The translations under genes were made by a program, and so were the position numbers. 64,000 nucleotides of DNA, from positions 186,001 through 250,000 of the forward strand of contig JALDRB010000006.1 of NCBI GenBank assembly GCA_031316155.1, in the 5' to 3' direction. This DNA is from Candidatus Scalindua sp. (GTDB lineage Bacteria; Planctomycetota; Brocadiia; Brocadiales; Scalinduaceae). The notes beneath the pieces are model-generated. The model worked only from the letters and a program-made list of their open reading frames with translations, was not told the origin of the DNA and searched no databases. Of this stretch, positions 21,183 to 29,925 are shown one piece after another; within the stretch, counting starts at the first letter, position 1; the number at the start of each line of letters is the position of its first letter.

Positions 21183-21431
21183 TTGGGTTACAGTTTAAAA
21201 GAACCAAAAATTATTTACATAGGAGAACACGATAAATGGAGTTTAAATATTGACGGGATAATCGGGACAGGGGCCGAGTTAAAAAATAAGCTTACTACTC
21301 CGGGAACCCGTCTGGTTCGGCTGGCCGCAATTGATTCTGTTGGTGAAAGTTCGTTTAAAGAACACACAATTAATGTGAATCCGTCTACTGATGGTTGTCC
21401 TCCAAGTAAAGATTGTTTCGCCTCAGAGTGA
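21183..21431 (+). pseudogene. Fragment of a surface or PKD/Ig-like repeat protein
   Basis: An 82-residue open frame from a TTG-type start. Its centre (NIDGIIGTGAELKNKL, then TPGTRLVRLAAIDSVGES) looks like an Ig/PKD-type beta-sandwich repeat. It has no signal peptide, and the flanking 400 bp on both sides are non-coding. I read it as a remnant of a larger exported protein. The call rests on composition only. Confidence 0.3.
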
Positions 21432-21546
21432 AGGGAAAGGAGACGTTGTCATTTTCAGCCCTCAAAATATTGAGTTAGTTGATAGTGCTGAGGATTCGGA
21501 AGATACACCTGATTCAATTCTTTTGCAGATCTCAGTTTTGTTTAAA

Positions 21547-21792
21547 TCAAGCAATTATTTTTAAGGCGATGTAGGGCACAAGGTTCAAAACAATGATGGC
21601 GATTTTGTATTGTGCCAGATACTGAAAGTATGCACGTGAAAGATCCGGCTCGTTCAGCCCAAAAAACTTGGAATGGAATCGTGAAATCGGGCCGCGCATA
21701 AGTGCTAAGAAAATTGAAGCAACAATCAATAGTCCCAAGTTGATTGCAGTGCACCAACCAAGAACTTCGGTGAGTGATTCGGTTGAGACCAT
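21547..21792 (-). CDS. Small two-helix membrane protein (DUF6868-like)
   Basis: An 81-residue protein. WCTAINLGLLIVASIFLAL and YKIAIIVLNLVPYIALKII are hydrophobic segments; FHSKFFGL lies between them. The layout and the conserved WC-N and NLVPYIAL positions resemble the DUF6868 family of small inner-membrane proteins, whose function is unknown. GAGGAGG lies just upstream of the start. It looks intact although it lies among decayed elements. Confidence 0.6.
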   Translation of the reverse strand: MVSTESLTEVLGWCTAINLGLLIVASIFLALMRGPISRFHSKFFGLNEPDLSRAYFQYLAQYKIAIIVLNLVPYIALKIIA

Positions 21793-21860
21793 TTTGTTTC
21801 CTCCTCTGTAAAGAATTAAGGTGTTATTTATTTACCTAACTTTTTACTTACTTCCTTTTG

Positions 21861-22013
21861 CTTATTAGCCGTAAAAGTTACTAGCACTTATCAAAAACAC
21901 TTTCAACTCAAGTTGGTATGACTAATCAGTGGCTTAAGAAACAGGGACTAATTTCTAACAGAGAACTATGGATTTCCTTTCATTACCCGAATAATACGAG
22001 GCAGTCTTCATGA
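21861..22013 (+). pseudogene. C-terminal tail of a group II intron reverse transcriptase/maturase
   Basis: In one frame the sequence reads LISRKSY, a TAG, then HLSKTLSTQVGMTNQW and LKKQGLISNRELWISFHYP before TGA. This is the characteristic end of a group II intron-encoded protein (RKGYW-x-LSK ... TN-x-WL-x2-QGL-x-S-x3-LW). The TAG replaces the conserved tryptophan codon. The rest of the reverse transcriptase is absent. Confidence 0.65.
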
Positions 22014-22110
22014 ACGCTCTGTGCGCTTCCGAAGGAAGTGCCCTTGGGGTAGAACCCGCATGCAGGGTGGTGTGGGGAGTGGGTGCTAAATACTCCTCTT
22101 TACCTGTTTA
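22014..22110 (+). ncRNA. Probable 3' domains of a dead group II intron
   Basis: Directly after the maturase stop. The stretch includes CCCGCATGCAGGGTGGTGTG and GGGAGTGGGTGCTAAATACTCC, which resembles the GC-rich hairpins that follow intron ORFs. I cannot show an intact domain V, and the 5' part of the intron is missing. Confidence 0.35.
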
Positions 22111-22115
22111 TCAAG

Positions 22116-22511
22116 TTATTTTATAAGCTTTATTTTCAAGTATTTATTATAATTAATAAAGTCACTGTCTACTGTGAAAATACTGAGTTTTTCAAGATTT
22201 GCAACAGCGCAAATTAAGAAATCAGTTGTTGATCCCTGAATTCCATTTTTGCGACATAAATTATTAAATTCTGCAGCTTTAACAAAATGATCTGTTTTTA
22301 ATATAATATCTTCAAAAAAAGATAGAGTATGTTTTAGTTTATTAAACTGTGATGGATTTGAAATTCCGGAAAGAAGTTCTTGTCTGATAGGCCCAATCAT
22401 AACAACTCTCCCATCATAAATGAAATCCTTTAGCTGTTTTGTAATATTTAAATTTGGAGTTTTCTTTCTTAATACTTGAGACCAGATACAAGTATCTACC
22501 AAAATTTTCAT
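22116..22511 (-). CDS. vapC: VapC-type PIN-domain toxin
   Basis: A 131-residue PIN-domain ribonuclease. The acidic catalytic residues are visible: Asp6 in ILVDTCIWSQ, Glu near residue 43 in IRQELLSGI, Asp near 94 (STTDFLICAVA) and Asp near 116 (TVDSDFINY). VapC toxins cleave tRNA or rRNA when not bound by VapB. It overlaps its antitoxin by an ATGA junction. The open frame is intact, but the antitoxin upstream has a frameshift, so the toxin may be inactive, unexpressed or neutralised by another VapB. Confidence 0.88.
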   Translation of the reverse strand: MKILVDTCIWSQVLRKKTPNLNITKQLKDFIYDGRVVMIGPIRQELLSGISNPSQFNKLKHTLSFFEDIILKTDHFVKAAEFNNLCRKNGIQGSTTDFLICAVANLEKLSIFTVDSDFINYNKYLKIKLIK

Positions 22512-22704
22512 CTTTTTCTGGCCTTTTTATAGTCGAAATTTTTATCAAATTCGATACTACCAAATAAATCAAGTACTTCTAATTGTTTTTTATGAGCAAT
22601 GTATTCCTTTAATGCAGTCGTCACTGCTTCTTTTTTGTTTTATGATGTCCAATTTTTTGAGCTTTAATTATTAATTTATCATCTATAGCTAAATTTGTTG
22701 CCAT
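22508..22704 (-). pseudogene. vapB: VapB-type antitoxin with a 1-base deletion
   Basis: From the ATG at 22704 the frame reads MATNLAIDDKLIIKAQKIGH, then HKTKK and a premature stop. Restoring one A in the A-run recovers EAVTTALKEYIAHKKQLEVL and DLFGSIEFDKNFDYKKARKR, ending with TGA inside the vapC start. The intact version would be 65 residues; the annotated span is 197 bp, one short of 66 codons. AGGAGG precedes the start. This is a family VapB of the DUF2191 type. Confidence 0.8.
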
Positions 22705-22724
22705 AATCACCTCCTTTCACACAA

Positions 22725-22753
22725 ATAATAACACAATCGAATGTGTGAGTCAA
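22725..22753 (-). promoter_or_regulatory. Promoter and near-palindromic operator of vapBC
   Basis: On the minus strand TTGACT (22753-22748), a 17 bp spacer and TATTAT (22730-22725) make a strong sigma-70-like promoter. The spacer is a near-palindrome (22731-22746, ACACA/TGTGT arms with two mismatches), a plausible VapB-VapC binding site for autoregulation. Confidence 0.65.
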
Positions 22754-22869
22754 GATTTGAATTACGATTGAAGTGAGTTAACCCGTATGGCAAATAAGAC
22801 AATGTGGAGAAGTCAGATAAACAATGAATCTAAAATCTTAAGAATTGTACATTATAAAGGGGTTAACTC

Positions 22870-23285
22870 TACTGATTTGCTAGCTGTTCTCATAGATAAT
22901 TGGATGGAGCAATTGTTTGGCAAAATTTTCAATCCAGGTAAGCCCTAAAAGATAAGAATCCTTTTCTACAAGAATTGCCTTATAACGTCCCTGATAGAGA
23001 TGCCCGGAGCGTTTATGCCTTCTGTTGTAATAAACTGTGTAAGTGGTATTAAATCTTTGTGCAAAGCGGTTAAGATTTCCTGAAGGTGTATTAAGGATAA
23101 GATGGAAATAGTTTTCCATATGAACATATCCATGTAACAGAATCATATACTTTTCCAAGCTATCTTTTAATATGCAAAGAAATTCTTCACGATCGGTATC
23201 ATCTTTAAATATACAGTTTCTTTCGTTACCGCGAGAGGTGAAATGGTGCCATGCGCCAGGATATTCTATTCGTTATGGTCTCGCC
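22870..23285 (-). pseudogene. REP-associated tyrosine transposase (RAYT, IS200-like) remnant
   Basis: Minus-strand reading from an ATG near 23285 gives MARP, a TAA, then RIEYPGAWHHFTSRGNERNC and IFKDDTDREEFL, the standard N-terminus of REP-associated Y1 transposases. The TAA replaces the Leu codon of MARPLRIEYPGA. The HUH motif region reads HMENYFHLIL, where the first His of the usual NH-x-H is Tyr. GHLYQGRYKAILVEKDSYLL follows, then the frame diverges and ends near 22882. It is inactive. Confidence 0.75.
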
Positions 23286-23479
23286 ATGGGGAGAAACTAA
23301 CATAAAAGACTGGAATTGTCAATTTGACCCCAAGTATCCGAAAATACCATACCAAGTACCCCAAATATGTGACCCCATATTCTCGGTTTCTTTTTCACAG
23401 GGAGAAAGATATCTCCTCCGGTTTAGTAGAGGAGATAATCAGATCAGGCGATACCGTCTGTTAAGGAGGTGGTAATAGA

Positions 23480-23532
23480 AAAGATAAACCTCTCTGCGTA
23501 TGATGAATTATTGAGCGAAAGAGTGGTGTGCT
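23480..23532 (+). pseudogene. Possible IstA C-terminal remnant (IS21 family)
   Basis: The frame before the IstB-like fragment reads EKINLSAYDELLSERV, which resembles the extreme C-terminus of IS21-type IstA proteins and lies in the expected position just upstream of istB. Only this short tail is recognisable. Confidence 0.3.
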
Positions 23533-23846
23533 ATGGTTGATATGAAATCCCAGATAACGAGTTATCTCAGAGATCTTCACTTACCGATAATACGGAGGCA
23601 TTATGAAGATCATGCAGTAAAAGCGGTTCGGGATCGTTGGGCTATGAAGTGTATTTATTCGAGCTGCTGGAAATGGAGAGTGAAGTACGCCGTCATAAGA
23701 GAATAGAGCGGTTACTGAGAGAATCACGATTGCCGCTTGAAAAAACGTTAGATTCTTTTGATATGAAAAGGCTGCCACGAAAAGTTGCTCAAGTGGTGAA
23801 CAGCCTTTTAGACGGATCATTTCTTGATGGCGGGAAAAATAATTGA
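23533..23846 (+). pseudogene. IstB-like ATPase fragment (IS21 family), frameshifted and truncated
   Basis: It starts MVDMKSQITSYLRDLHLPII and RRHYEDHAVKAVRDRW, shifts frame near 23637, and continues GYEVYLFELLEMESEVRRHK and KTLDSFDMKRLP, as in the N-terminal domain of IstB. It stops at FLDGGKNN, exactly where the Walker A strand should start. The ATPase domain is gone. Confidence 0.65.
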
Positions 23847-24054
23847 CGCCGGACATGATATATTGTAAATTAATTGAAGACTGGATAAAAAACTATTTTG
23901 AATAATTCAAAATAGAAATGAAAGTATTTCGAGTGTATCAAAGACTGTTTGACAAATAATGAAGACGCTAAGTATTACTGAATTAATAGTTTAAATTGTT
24001 TCATTAATTCGCTTATAGAATGTTCAAAGTGGTTGGTATTGCAATATCTTGATA

Positions 24055-24384
24055 GAATATAAGGGTAGAATACAGGTAGATGGCACACCTTTTAGTGGTA
24101 AAGAAAAATTCAAGTTTGCACTCGCAAATTCCGATGGAAAGATTCTTTGTTCTAATAGTTATAATACTCTGCCTATCGAACCAATCCCAACTTTCCATAT
24201 TGTCTAAATTCCATTTGAAAATGGGGTATATTCAGTGTTTCTCGGTGATATAAAATTGGGAGTGAAGCCGATTGAAGATTTAATTTTCATTCAAGAAGAA
24301 GAGGTAAATAGAGGGATCTGGTTTTATGATGGTAATCATGGGATACAGGAATTGGGAGCATATTGGTTGCCCAAAGAAATCTGA
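24055..24384 (+). pseudogene. Fragment of a secreted protein domain common in planctomycete-type genomes
   Basis: One frame reads EYKGRIQVDGTPFSGKEKFK and FALANSDGKILCSNSY, a TAA near 24205, then ENGVYSVFLGDIKLGVKPIE and VNRGIWFYDGNHGIQELGA, ending with TGA. I recognise the pattern (GRV-x-V-G-x-F-x-G-x-G-FKFALV ... NGLYSVLLGD ... RVWF-DG-x-GFQ-L) from large exported proteins of planctomycetes and relatives. There is no signal peptide. It lies 250 bp before the radical SAM gene. Confidence 0.5.
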
Positions 24385-24642
24385 TACAATGTTAGATGTC
24401 GGAGTAAACGGGAAAACGCTCAATGCAATAATGAAAGAGCTGAAAAAGATTCGTAGTACGGTCAAGTATCAAGAAACTTTTGAGCCTTAACCACCTTTTT
24501 GTTGAGTAACGTAAGTAAACACGCATCATGTTTTAGATATTAGATAAGAAGCTTTTTTGGACATGCAAATTTTTATATATATCAGAAATTAGCACTTTTG
24601 GAAGAGAATTTGCGAATAGGTGTGTTATAGAGAGAGGCGAAA

Positions 24643-26067
24643 ATGGAACGGATTCTGATTGATCAAGGACGAAAGGTTCTATTACGAGATAGTAGGGGAA
24701 CAGTTATGTTTGATCCAATGTCAATGCGTGTTTTTCGTGTTGATATAATGGATCATCAATCTCTTCCCAATATTGTGTCTAGGATTGAAGACGAAATACC
24801 ACTTCAAAAGTGTTCATCCCGAATTCCGGAGATTGAATCTCCATCTGATCAATTTTGCAGTGCAAAGGAAACCATGCTTCCACTATTAGTCAAACGAGAA
24901 ACTTTAGAAAGGGTAGGAGTGAAGCCAAAAATCGACCGTGTTTCTTTGAATATCACTAATACATGCAACCTTAGATGTGAATACTGTTATGCAGATCACG
25001 GCGCTTACTATTCGGAAAGATCCTTAATATCTCCTACTCAGAGCGCAATAATAGTCTCAAAGGTTCTAGAATATTGGTTTGAAGTAAGATCTTTTCATTT
25101 CTTCGGTGGCGAACCTTTTCTTAATCTTGACGCTATTGATGCGATAGGGAAAGCCTTCGAAAGTATTACTGGAAGTGGTTACCTGCCAAGTTTCGTAGCA
25201 ACAACGAATGGGACACTCTCCAACAACAAAGTTATAGAAACCATTAAGAGATGGGGAATTGAAATTATGGTAAGCTGGGACGGCCCCTCGGAAGTTCAAG
25301 ATACATCTAGAAAACAAGCAAAACAAAGTGGGCCAAGTTCAGAGCTGGTTGAGGCTTCGATTGAGCGATTTGATAAACATGGTTTGCGTTATGGGATCGA
25401 ATGTACATACAATCGTCACCATATTAAGACAGGTATTTCCATAGTTGATCTTATGGATTTTTTCTATAATTCCACAGGTTTACTCGATGTGCATATAGCA
25501 CCTGTCGCACTTCCTGTCGGCAGGCAGGGACAAGGCAATGAGCAGAAAATATTTAGAGACCGTGAAGCTTTTTCATTAACCACCTGTGATTCGCTTGACA
25601 ATAAGAACCTTGTACGCCTTTATCGAGAGGCCACCAGATACTCGATAAGAAACCTTTTTAGTGGCAAAGGTCCTACTCTATCCATTGTGAATTCAATTAT
25701 TTCCAGACTTGCAATGGGGAATCGTAGTAATGAATATTGTAGGGCATTCAATAGTCAGATCTCAATTGGTATTGATGGTTCCGTCTTTCCTTGCTTCATG
25801 TTTGCTGGAGATCCGGCTTTTCGTTATGGGAATATCCTCACAGGGACATTTCCATCAAAGGAGTCGATAGAAGTTTTTCGTAGATATTTTGCAGAGTTCG
25901 GTCACGTTCCTACTGGAACTTCAGAGTGGTACGAGCCTCTCTTTAACGGCTGCATCGCTGCTGATTATATCGCAACAAACACTCTCGCAGAGCGTTACTG
26001 GCTGCCAGTGTATCAGGCAATCATTGAGGAGTGTATCATGGAGGTTGCAAATTGTCTACAAATCTGA
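24643..26067 (+). CDS. Radical SAM peptide-maturase-like enzyme with SPASM/twitch-like C-terminus
   Basis: A 474-residue protein. Residues 1-100 form an N-terminal domain with no certain assignment. Residues 105-270 are the radical SAM core: NITNTCNLRCEYCYADH has the CxxxCxxC triad at Cys108, Cys112 and Cys115, and FFGGEPFLNL the SAM-binding GGE motif. Residues 360-450 have NEYCRAFNSQ, DGSVFPCFMFAG and FNGCIAADY, whose cysteines could hold an auxiliary FeS cluster. Layout and length match maturases that modify ribosomal peptides or sulfatases. A small Cys-rich ORF follows 121 bp later. A REP-like palindrome encodes residues 291-296 (PVGRQG) in the linker. The specific substrate is inferred, not proven. 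Confidence 0.8.
   Translation: MERILIDQGRKVLLRDSRGTVMFDPMSMRVFRVDIMDHQSLPNIVSRIEDEIPLQKCSSRIPEIESPSDQFCSAKETMLPLLVKRETLERVGVKPKIDRVSLNITNTCNLRCEYCYADHGAYYSERSLISPTQSAIIVSKVLEYWFEVRSFHFFGGEPFLNLDAIDAIGKAFESITGSGYLPSFVATTNGTLSNNKVIETIKRWGIEIMVSWDGPSEVQDTSRKQAKQSGPSSELVEASIERFDKHGLRYGIECTYNRHHIKTGISIVDLMDFFYNSTGLLDVHIAPVALPVGRQGQGNEQKIFRDREAFSLTTCDSLDNKNLVRLYREATRYSIRNLFSGKGPTLSIVNSIISRLAMGNRSNEYCRAFNSQISIGIDGSVFPCFMFAGDPAFRYGNILTGTFPSKESIEVFRRYFAEFGHVPTGTSEWYEPLFNGCIAADYIATNTLAERYWLPVYQAIIEECIMEVANCLQI
25512..25531. repeat. Family D REP-like palindrome inside a coding sequence
   Basis: CCTGTCGGCAGGCAGG at 25513-25528 is translated in frame as PVGRQG within the radical SAM gene. The inverse form (CTGCCGACAGGCAGG) occurs in family C copy C3 near 53203. 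It falls between the radical SAM core and the C-terminal Cys region, so it appears tolerated. Confidence 0.6.
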
Positions 26068-26188
26068 TACGTGTTACGTTTAAAATAGGTCGTTGATCTT
26101 TGTTCTTTTTAACAGAAAGGAGTTAGCACTAGGAAGGGGTATAAAAAATAATCAACCGTAAATCATTAAATTAAAAGGGGGTAAAATT

Positions 26189-26512
26189 ATGGAGAAAAGT
26201 CCACCGAAAATTACAAAGGAGGGCCAGCCGAGTGATGCGAAAGTTAGGGCAGCTTGGGTTCAAACAATACTCAGAGAAATTCCTCTTTCTAATCTTGCCC
26301 ATTTTCTCATGGAGCTGCGGAAGAGTGGTGGCATAGAGGAGTGCGGCTGCGGCGGTCAAGGTCATCACTGTGCGACAGAAGTAGGAGGGATTCCTTGGGA
26401 ATCGCTCCTACCTGAACAGGTAGGGCGTATCAGAAAAGATCTGAACGGTATTCGTATGGAATTGAAGAACCAGATGAAGGTTCATTTAGACAGAGTGGAG
26501 AAAAACATGTAA
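26189..26512 (+). CDS. Small protein with a Cys/His/Gly cluster, candidate substrate of the adjacent radical SAM enzyme
   Basis: 107 residues with a strong AGGGGG Shine-Dalgarno 8 bp before the ATG. Residues 1-45 are an amphipathic, leader-like region (TILREIPLSNLAHFLMEL). Residues 47-70 are Gly-rich with GGIEECGCGGQGHHCATEVG, giving Cys52, Cys54 and Cys61 and two histidines. Residues 71-107 are helical and basic. The composition suits either a RiPP precursor or a small metal-binding protein. It is not a family I can name. Its location after the maturase-like gene in otherwise decayed DNA suggests a two-gene unit. Confidence 0.65.
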   Translation: MEKSPPKITKEGQPSDAKVRAAWVQTILREIPLSNLAHFLMELRKSGGIEECGCGGQGHHCATEVGGIPWESLLPEQVGRIRKDLNGIRMELKNQMKVHLDRVEKNM

Positions 26513-26671
26513 CTGTTGATGTTGGTTTCTGCTTATTTAAACTGTTAATACTGTTTGATATGATTGAAAAATGAAGAAACATCATGACATTTGAGAATTT
26601 TTTATTTGCATGTTTGTAAAATGTAAGATAGATAAAATTTAATCTGACACTTTTGGATAAATTGAGCAATA

Positions 26672-26724
26672 ATGATTGACATAACTTCACTCAGGCTAAG
26701 CCTCCGTTCAGTTATGTCAATCAT
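26672..26724. repeat. 15 bp inverted repeat with internal palindrome
   Basis: ATGATTGACATAACT at 26672-26686 is the exact inverse of 26710-26724, and the 23-base loop itself contains AGGCTAAGCCT. It lies 160 bp after the small Cys-rich gene and just before the IS481-like remnant. It may be an old transposon end or a terminator (no T-run). Confidence 0.6.
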
Positions 26725-26752
26725 GAGAACAAAATGAAAGGAGTGTTGGAAA

Positions 26753-27022
26753 ATTACAGAAAAAAATATTATTAAAAACAAAGTAGGTCCTCTTGAGCTT
26801 GCTAAACAGCTTGGTAATATATCAAGAGTGTATAATATTCTCGTATATTTTTGTGGCAGTTTCTGTCGGTACAAATAGATGTATGAGAAAGGAGGAGAAG
26901 CAGCATTAAAGGAGATTAATGCTGAAAGAAACCGATACTGTAAAACGAGGCCACCTATTGAGATAGATGTCAAGATCAAAACAAATTTCTCCTACCAGAT
27001 GATTCCTCATATAATTGATTAA
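26753..27022 (+). pseudogene. N-terminal remnant of an IS481-type transposase/integrase
   Basis: One frame reads ITEKNIIKNKVGPLELAKQL, GNISRVYNI, and after a TAG, MYEKGGEAALKEI, ending at TAA. This is the helix-turn-helix start of IS481 transposases (NKVGLL-x-LA-x-ELGN ... YRFKELY-x-GGE-x-ALKEI). The start is ATT where ATG is expected. The DDE catalytic domain is absent. Confidence 0.6.
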
Positions 27023-27071
27023 ATAAATTACTTTAAAAAAATTAGACTCACTTTAGTTGTTCGAGAGCTTT

Positions 27072-27120
27072 AATAACTTCTTTCACCCTTCACTAATAGA
27101 GGGGTGTGAAAGAAGTTATT
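27072..27120. repeat. Inverted repeat (possible element end or terminator)
   Basis: AATAACTTCTTTCAC at 27072-27086 pairs with GTGAAAGAAGTTATT at 27106-27120; the loop is 19 bases. The 180 bp that follow hold a short open frame of unclear origin, perhaps another transposase scrap. Confidence 0.5.
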
Positions 27121-27302
27121 GTTGCTAACAAATCTTTTAATAATAATCCGTCGATTCCACTATCGTAAGAAGCTCTGGATTTATAAGCACCAGTCTTCAG
27201 TCACCTATTGGCAGCATCCGCTTTACAAGGATCTGCATGATATTCTCGGAAGCGACTCTTCACTAATCAAACCTCGGGAAGCTATCCTTAAAAAAGGATA
27301 CT

Positions 27303-28349
27303 TCAGACCCCACTGAGTGCAGGAGCCGCCACCGACTGGATTTTAGATTTTTTTGTATCAAGATAAAATGGCCTCTGTTCTTTGAGTACGTGATAGACAA
27401 TCTTGAGCATCTCCCTGGCAAGAGCTACCTTTGCAGTATTATGCCCTTTTCTCTTCTTGAGTGTTTCATATTTATCCTGCATCTTTGGAATAGCTTTTAT
27501 AAAATGATAAACATTTTCTATCAATATCCATTGGAGATTTTTACTCCTGTTCTTGTTTAACGGTCCATGGAAGGTTTTGTTTGCACTCGCACTGACACGA
27601 GGGCAAGCCCTGCATACGCACATAACCGGTTAAACGAAGCGAAACGAGAGATATCTATGATTTCCGATTTGATTAAGGCTGCGGAAAAGTGGCCAATACC
27701 TGGAATGCTCATTAAATGAGACATATGAAAATCATTTCTGGATACTGACAATACTTCTTTTTCTGTATTCTTCAGTTTTTGTGTTAATTCTTGATTCTCT
27801 CGCTATAATTTTTTACTAAAATACAGTAAATATGTGGTGTATTTTTCACAGGAATAGACGTGAGCTTTTTTTGCCGTGGTAAAATCACCGTTGGAGTTAA
27901 TTCCTAATTTATCCAACAATGCTTTTAATCGGATAATGTTTCGCGTAACGGTCCATAACAAGTCTCATTCGATAGCGGAGTAATTCTCGTACCTGCCGGG
28001 TATGCTGATCGGCAATGGCAACCACCGGCAGAAATCCTTTCTGTAGAATATGTGCGATTAATCGTGCATCGATTTTATCCGTCTTTTTATGTCTTTTTGC
28101 AAATGCCTTCAGTTCATAGGAATTTGCAAGGAAAACTTCTTGAGCATATTCTTGTGCAAGATCAACAAAGTAATACCAGTTATAGGTGGCTTCGACTGCA
28201 AGCAAAAAAGGTTTTGGTATTTGTTTAAAATGCTTTCTTAAGATTTCAGGTTTGTTGATTATATTTTTACTTTCAACTTTTTTACCTTTTGAATCTACAA
28301 TATAAAACCAGGATGTTTCTTTGTGTAAGTCAACGCCTACGTAATACAT
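27303..28349 (-). pseudogene. IS110-family transposase, broken into pieces
   Basis: The N-terminal part (28349-27909) starts MYYVGVDLHKETSWFYIVDS, with the DEDD-type acidic residues in GVDLH, AVEATYNW and KTDKIDARLIA. After a gap, SIPGIGHFSAALIKSEIIDI (27557-27751) and KNRSKNLQWILIENVYHFIK (27303-27623) are the C-terminal Transposase_20 part in another frame. At least two frameshifts separate the pieces. No obvious terminal repeats, as is usual for IS110. Confidence 0.85.
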
Positions 28350-28550
28350 GATGGTTCCTTCTTTGCTGTTAAATGTTTTCGGATTTTGTAATCCTTATTT
28401 TAACAGCTTATGTGAGAAATCATCTCTCATATTATCAAACCTAATCAGGCTGTCCGAGAATGCACATTTCCAGACTATATTATGAAGAAATATTTCTAAA
28501 TAATTCAGAAGCAATTGAGATTATATTTTTTCCTGTTATAATACACGTCA

Positions 28551-29052
28551 ATGAAGCATTTGTCACTCAAGAACGTTGATCAATTACGACTTTTCCTAGA
28601 CACAGAAGAACACCCAATTCATCCTTCTACACCACTCATAGTATTACCGGAGAACAAACAATCAAAGAGGATCAATCATATGACAAAATTTAAATCGTTG
28701 CATGAATCACAAATGTCTCTCATGCACCTGACACCAGAATCATACTTAGAATACATAGAAGAGTCAATTCCTCATGACCATCTCTGCCGGATGGTAAAAG
28801 AGGTAGTGTTTTCATTAGATACGGAACCAATAGAGGCTGAATATTCCTTTTTAGGACAAAACAGCTACCATCCGAAATTACTTTTGAGTGTATTGTTTTA
28901 CGGATATGCCACAGGAGTACGAAGCAGCAGGAAGTTATCAGAGAAATGCATAAGTGATCACATGTACATATATTTAATGCAATGCTATAGGCCAGACTAT
29001 AGAACAATCAGTGATTTCCGTAAAAATAATACCAGTATTAAAATATCGAAAA
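28551..29052 (+). pseudogene. IS1182-type transposase, truncated at about 150 residues
   Basis: The frame reads LTPESYLEYIEESIPHDHLC, then SFLGQNSYHPKLLLSVLFYG, YATGVRSSRKLSEKC and YRPDYRTISDFRKNN, the N-terminal DUF772-type region of IS1182/IS5-like transposases. Homology stops at about 29040, where the sequence switches to the interrupted DUF262 gene on the other strand. The catalytic C-terminus is missing. Confidence 0.8.
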
Positions 29053-29873
29053 GTTGAATAAGTGTCGCTACTATCCTCTTCTTTATTCATTAGATTAAAA
29101 ATAAATTCTATTCTGTTTGTTGATACTTTATTACCAGTTAAGAAATACCAAAATCTATCATCTTGTAATGCATGCTCGATTGCATCCCATTCAGATGCAA
29201 TTTCTAATTGTTTCAACCTTAATTTCTCTACTTTCCCTTTGTCAAAATTCGAACTATTCAAAAAAAGTGCTTTTATTAGCTCTGCATTTGTTAAAGGAAT
29301 TTTTCCAATGTTTATTCGTGTAAAAATAGATATTGAATCCTCTTCTTGACTCTCATACCATATTATTTTTGAATTAAACTTGAATTTTGATCTAAATTCT
29401 CCCTTATCAAATTTTGAATCTCTCTGGCCGAACCATTCAGAAATAGCTTTATATGCCTCATGAATAAAGTAAAAATCAATATTATCGTGATCAATGGTAG
29501 AATTATCCAATTCATTAAGAAAGCGTTTGGTATCTGCTCTAGTTTCATAATCAAGCTCGAATAATTTATCTCTTTTTTGCTCAACAAAATCCTGATTTAG
29601 ATAATTTAATATCAAATAAATTGTTGTTAGCCTTTGTTGCCCATCAATTACTTCGTAACGTTGATCTTGTCTTTTTTTTACAACAATAGGTTGAAGGCAA
29701 TACCATGTTTTATCATCGGTATCATCAATCAACCGAGGTGTAAACTCATCTATGTCATTTAACAAATCAACCACTTCTTTTGGAGTCCACTTGTATCCTC
29801 TTTGATATGCTGGTATGAAAAATGAAAACGGATTTAATTCATTTATAATTTTTAATTCAAGAATATTTTGCAT
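28974..29873 (-). pseudogene. DUF262 (GmrSD-like) protein truncated by a transposase remnant
   Basis: The frame starts MQNILELKIINELNPFSFFI and has PAYQRGYKW and VIDGQQRLTTIYLILNYL, the ParB/Srx-like core of DUF262. Such proteins include GmrS-type modification-dependent nucleases and phage-defence factors. Full-length members are often 500-600 residues; here recognisable sequence ends at about residue 274 (DSSDTYSTF) and the last 25 codons are antisense of the IS1182 fragment. The truncation removes the C-terminal domain. Confidence 0.8.
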
Positions 29874-29925
29874 TCTATCAAAAGCTCCTGTTTAAACTTA
29901 AAATACTATTACCAACTATGTATCC

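Noticed and set aside
26602..26979. 125-codon minus-strand frame
   Set aside because: It overlaps the IS481-like remnant on the other strand and has no recognisable composition or ribosome site.
27119..27316. 65-codon plus-strand frame
   Set aside because: Possibly another transposase scrap, but no motif could be assigned; not listed as a gene.
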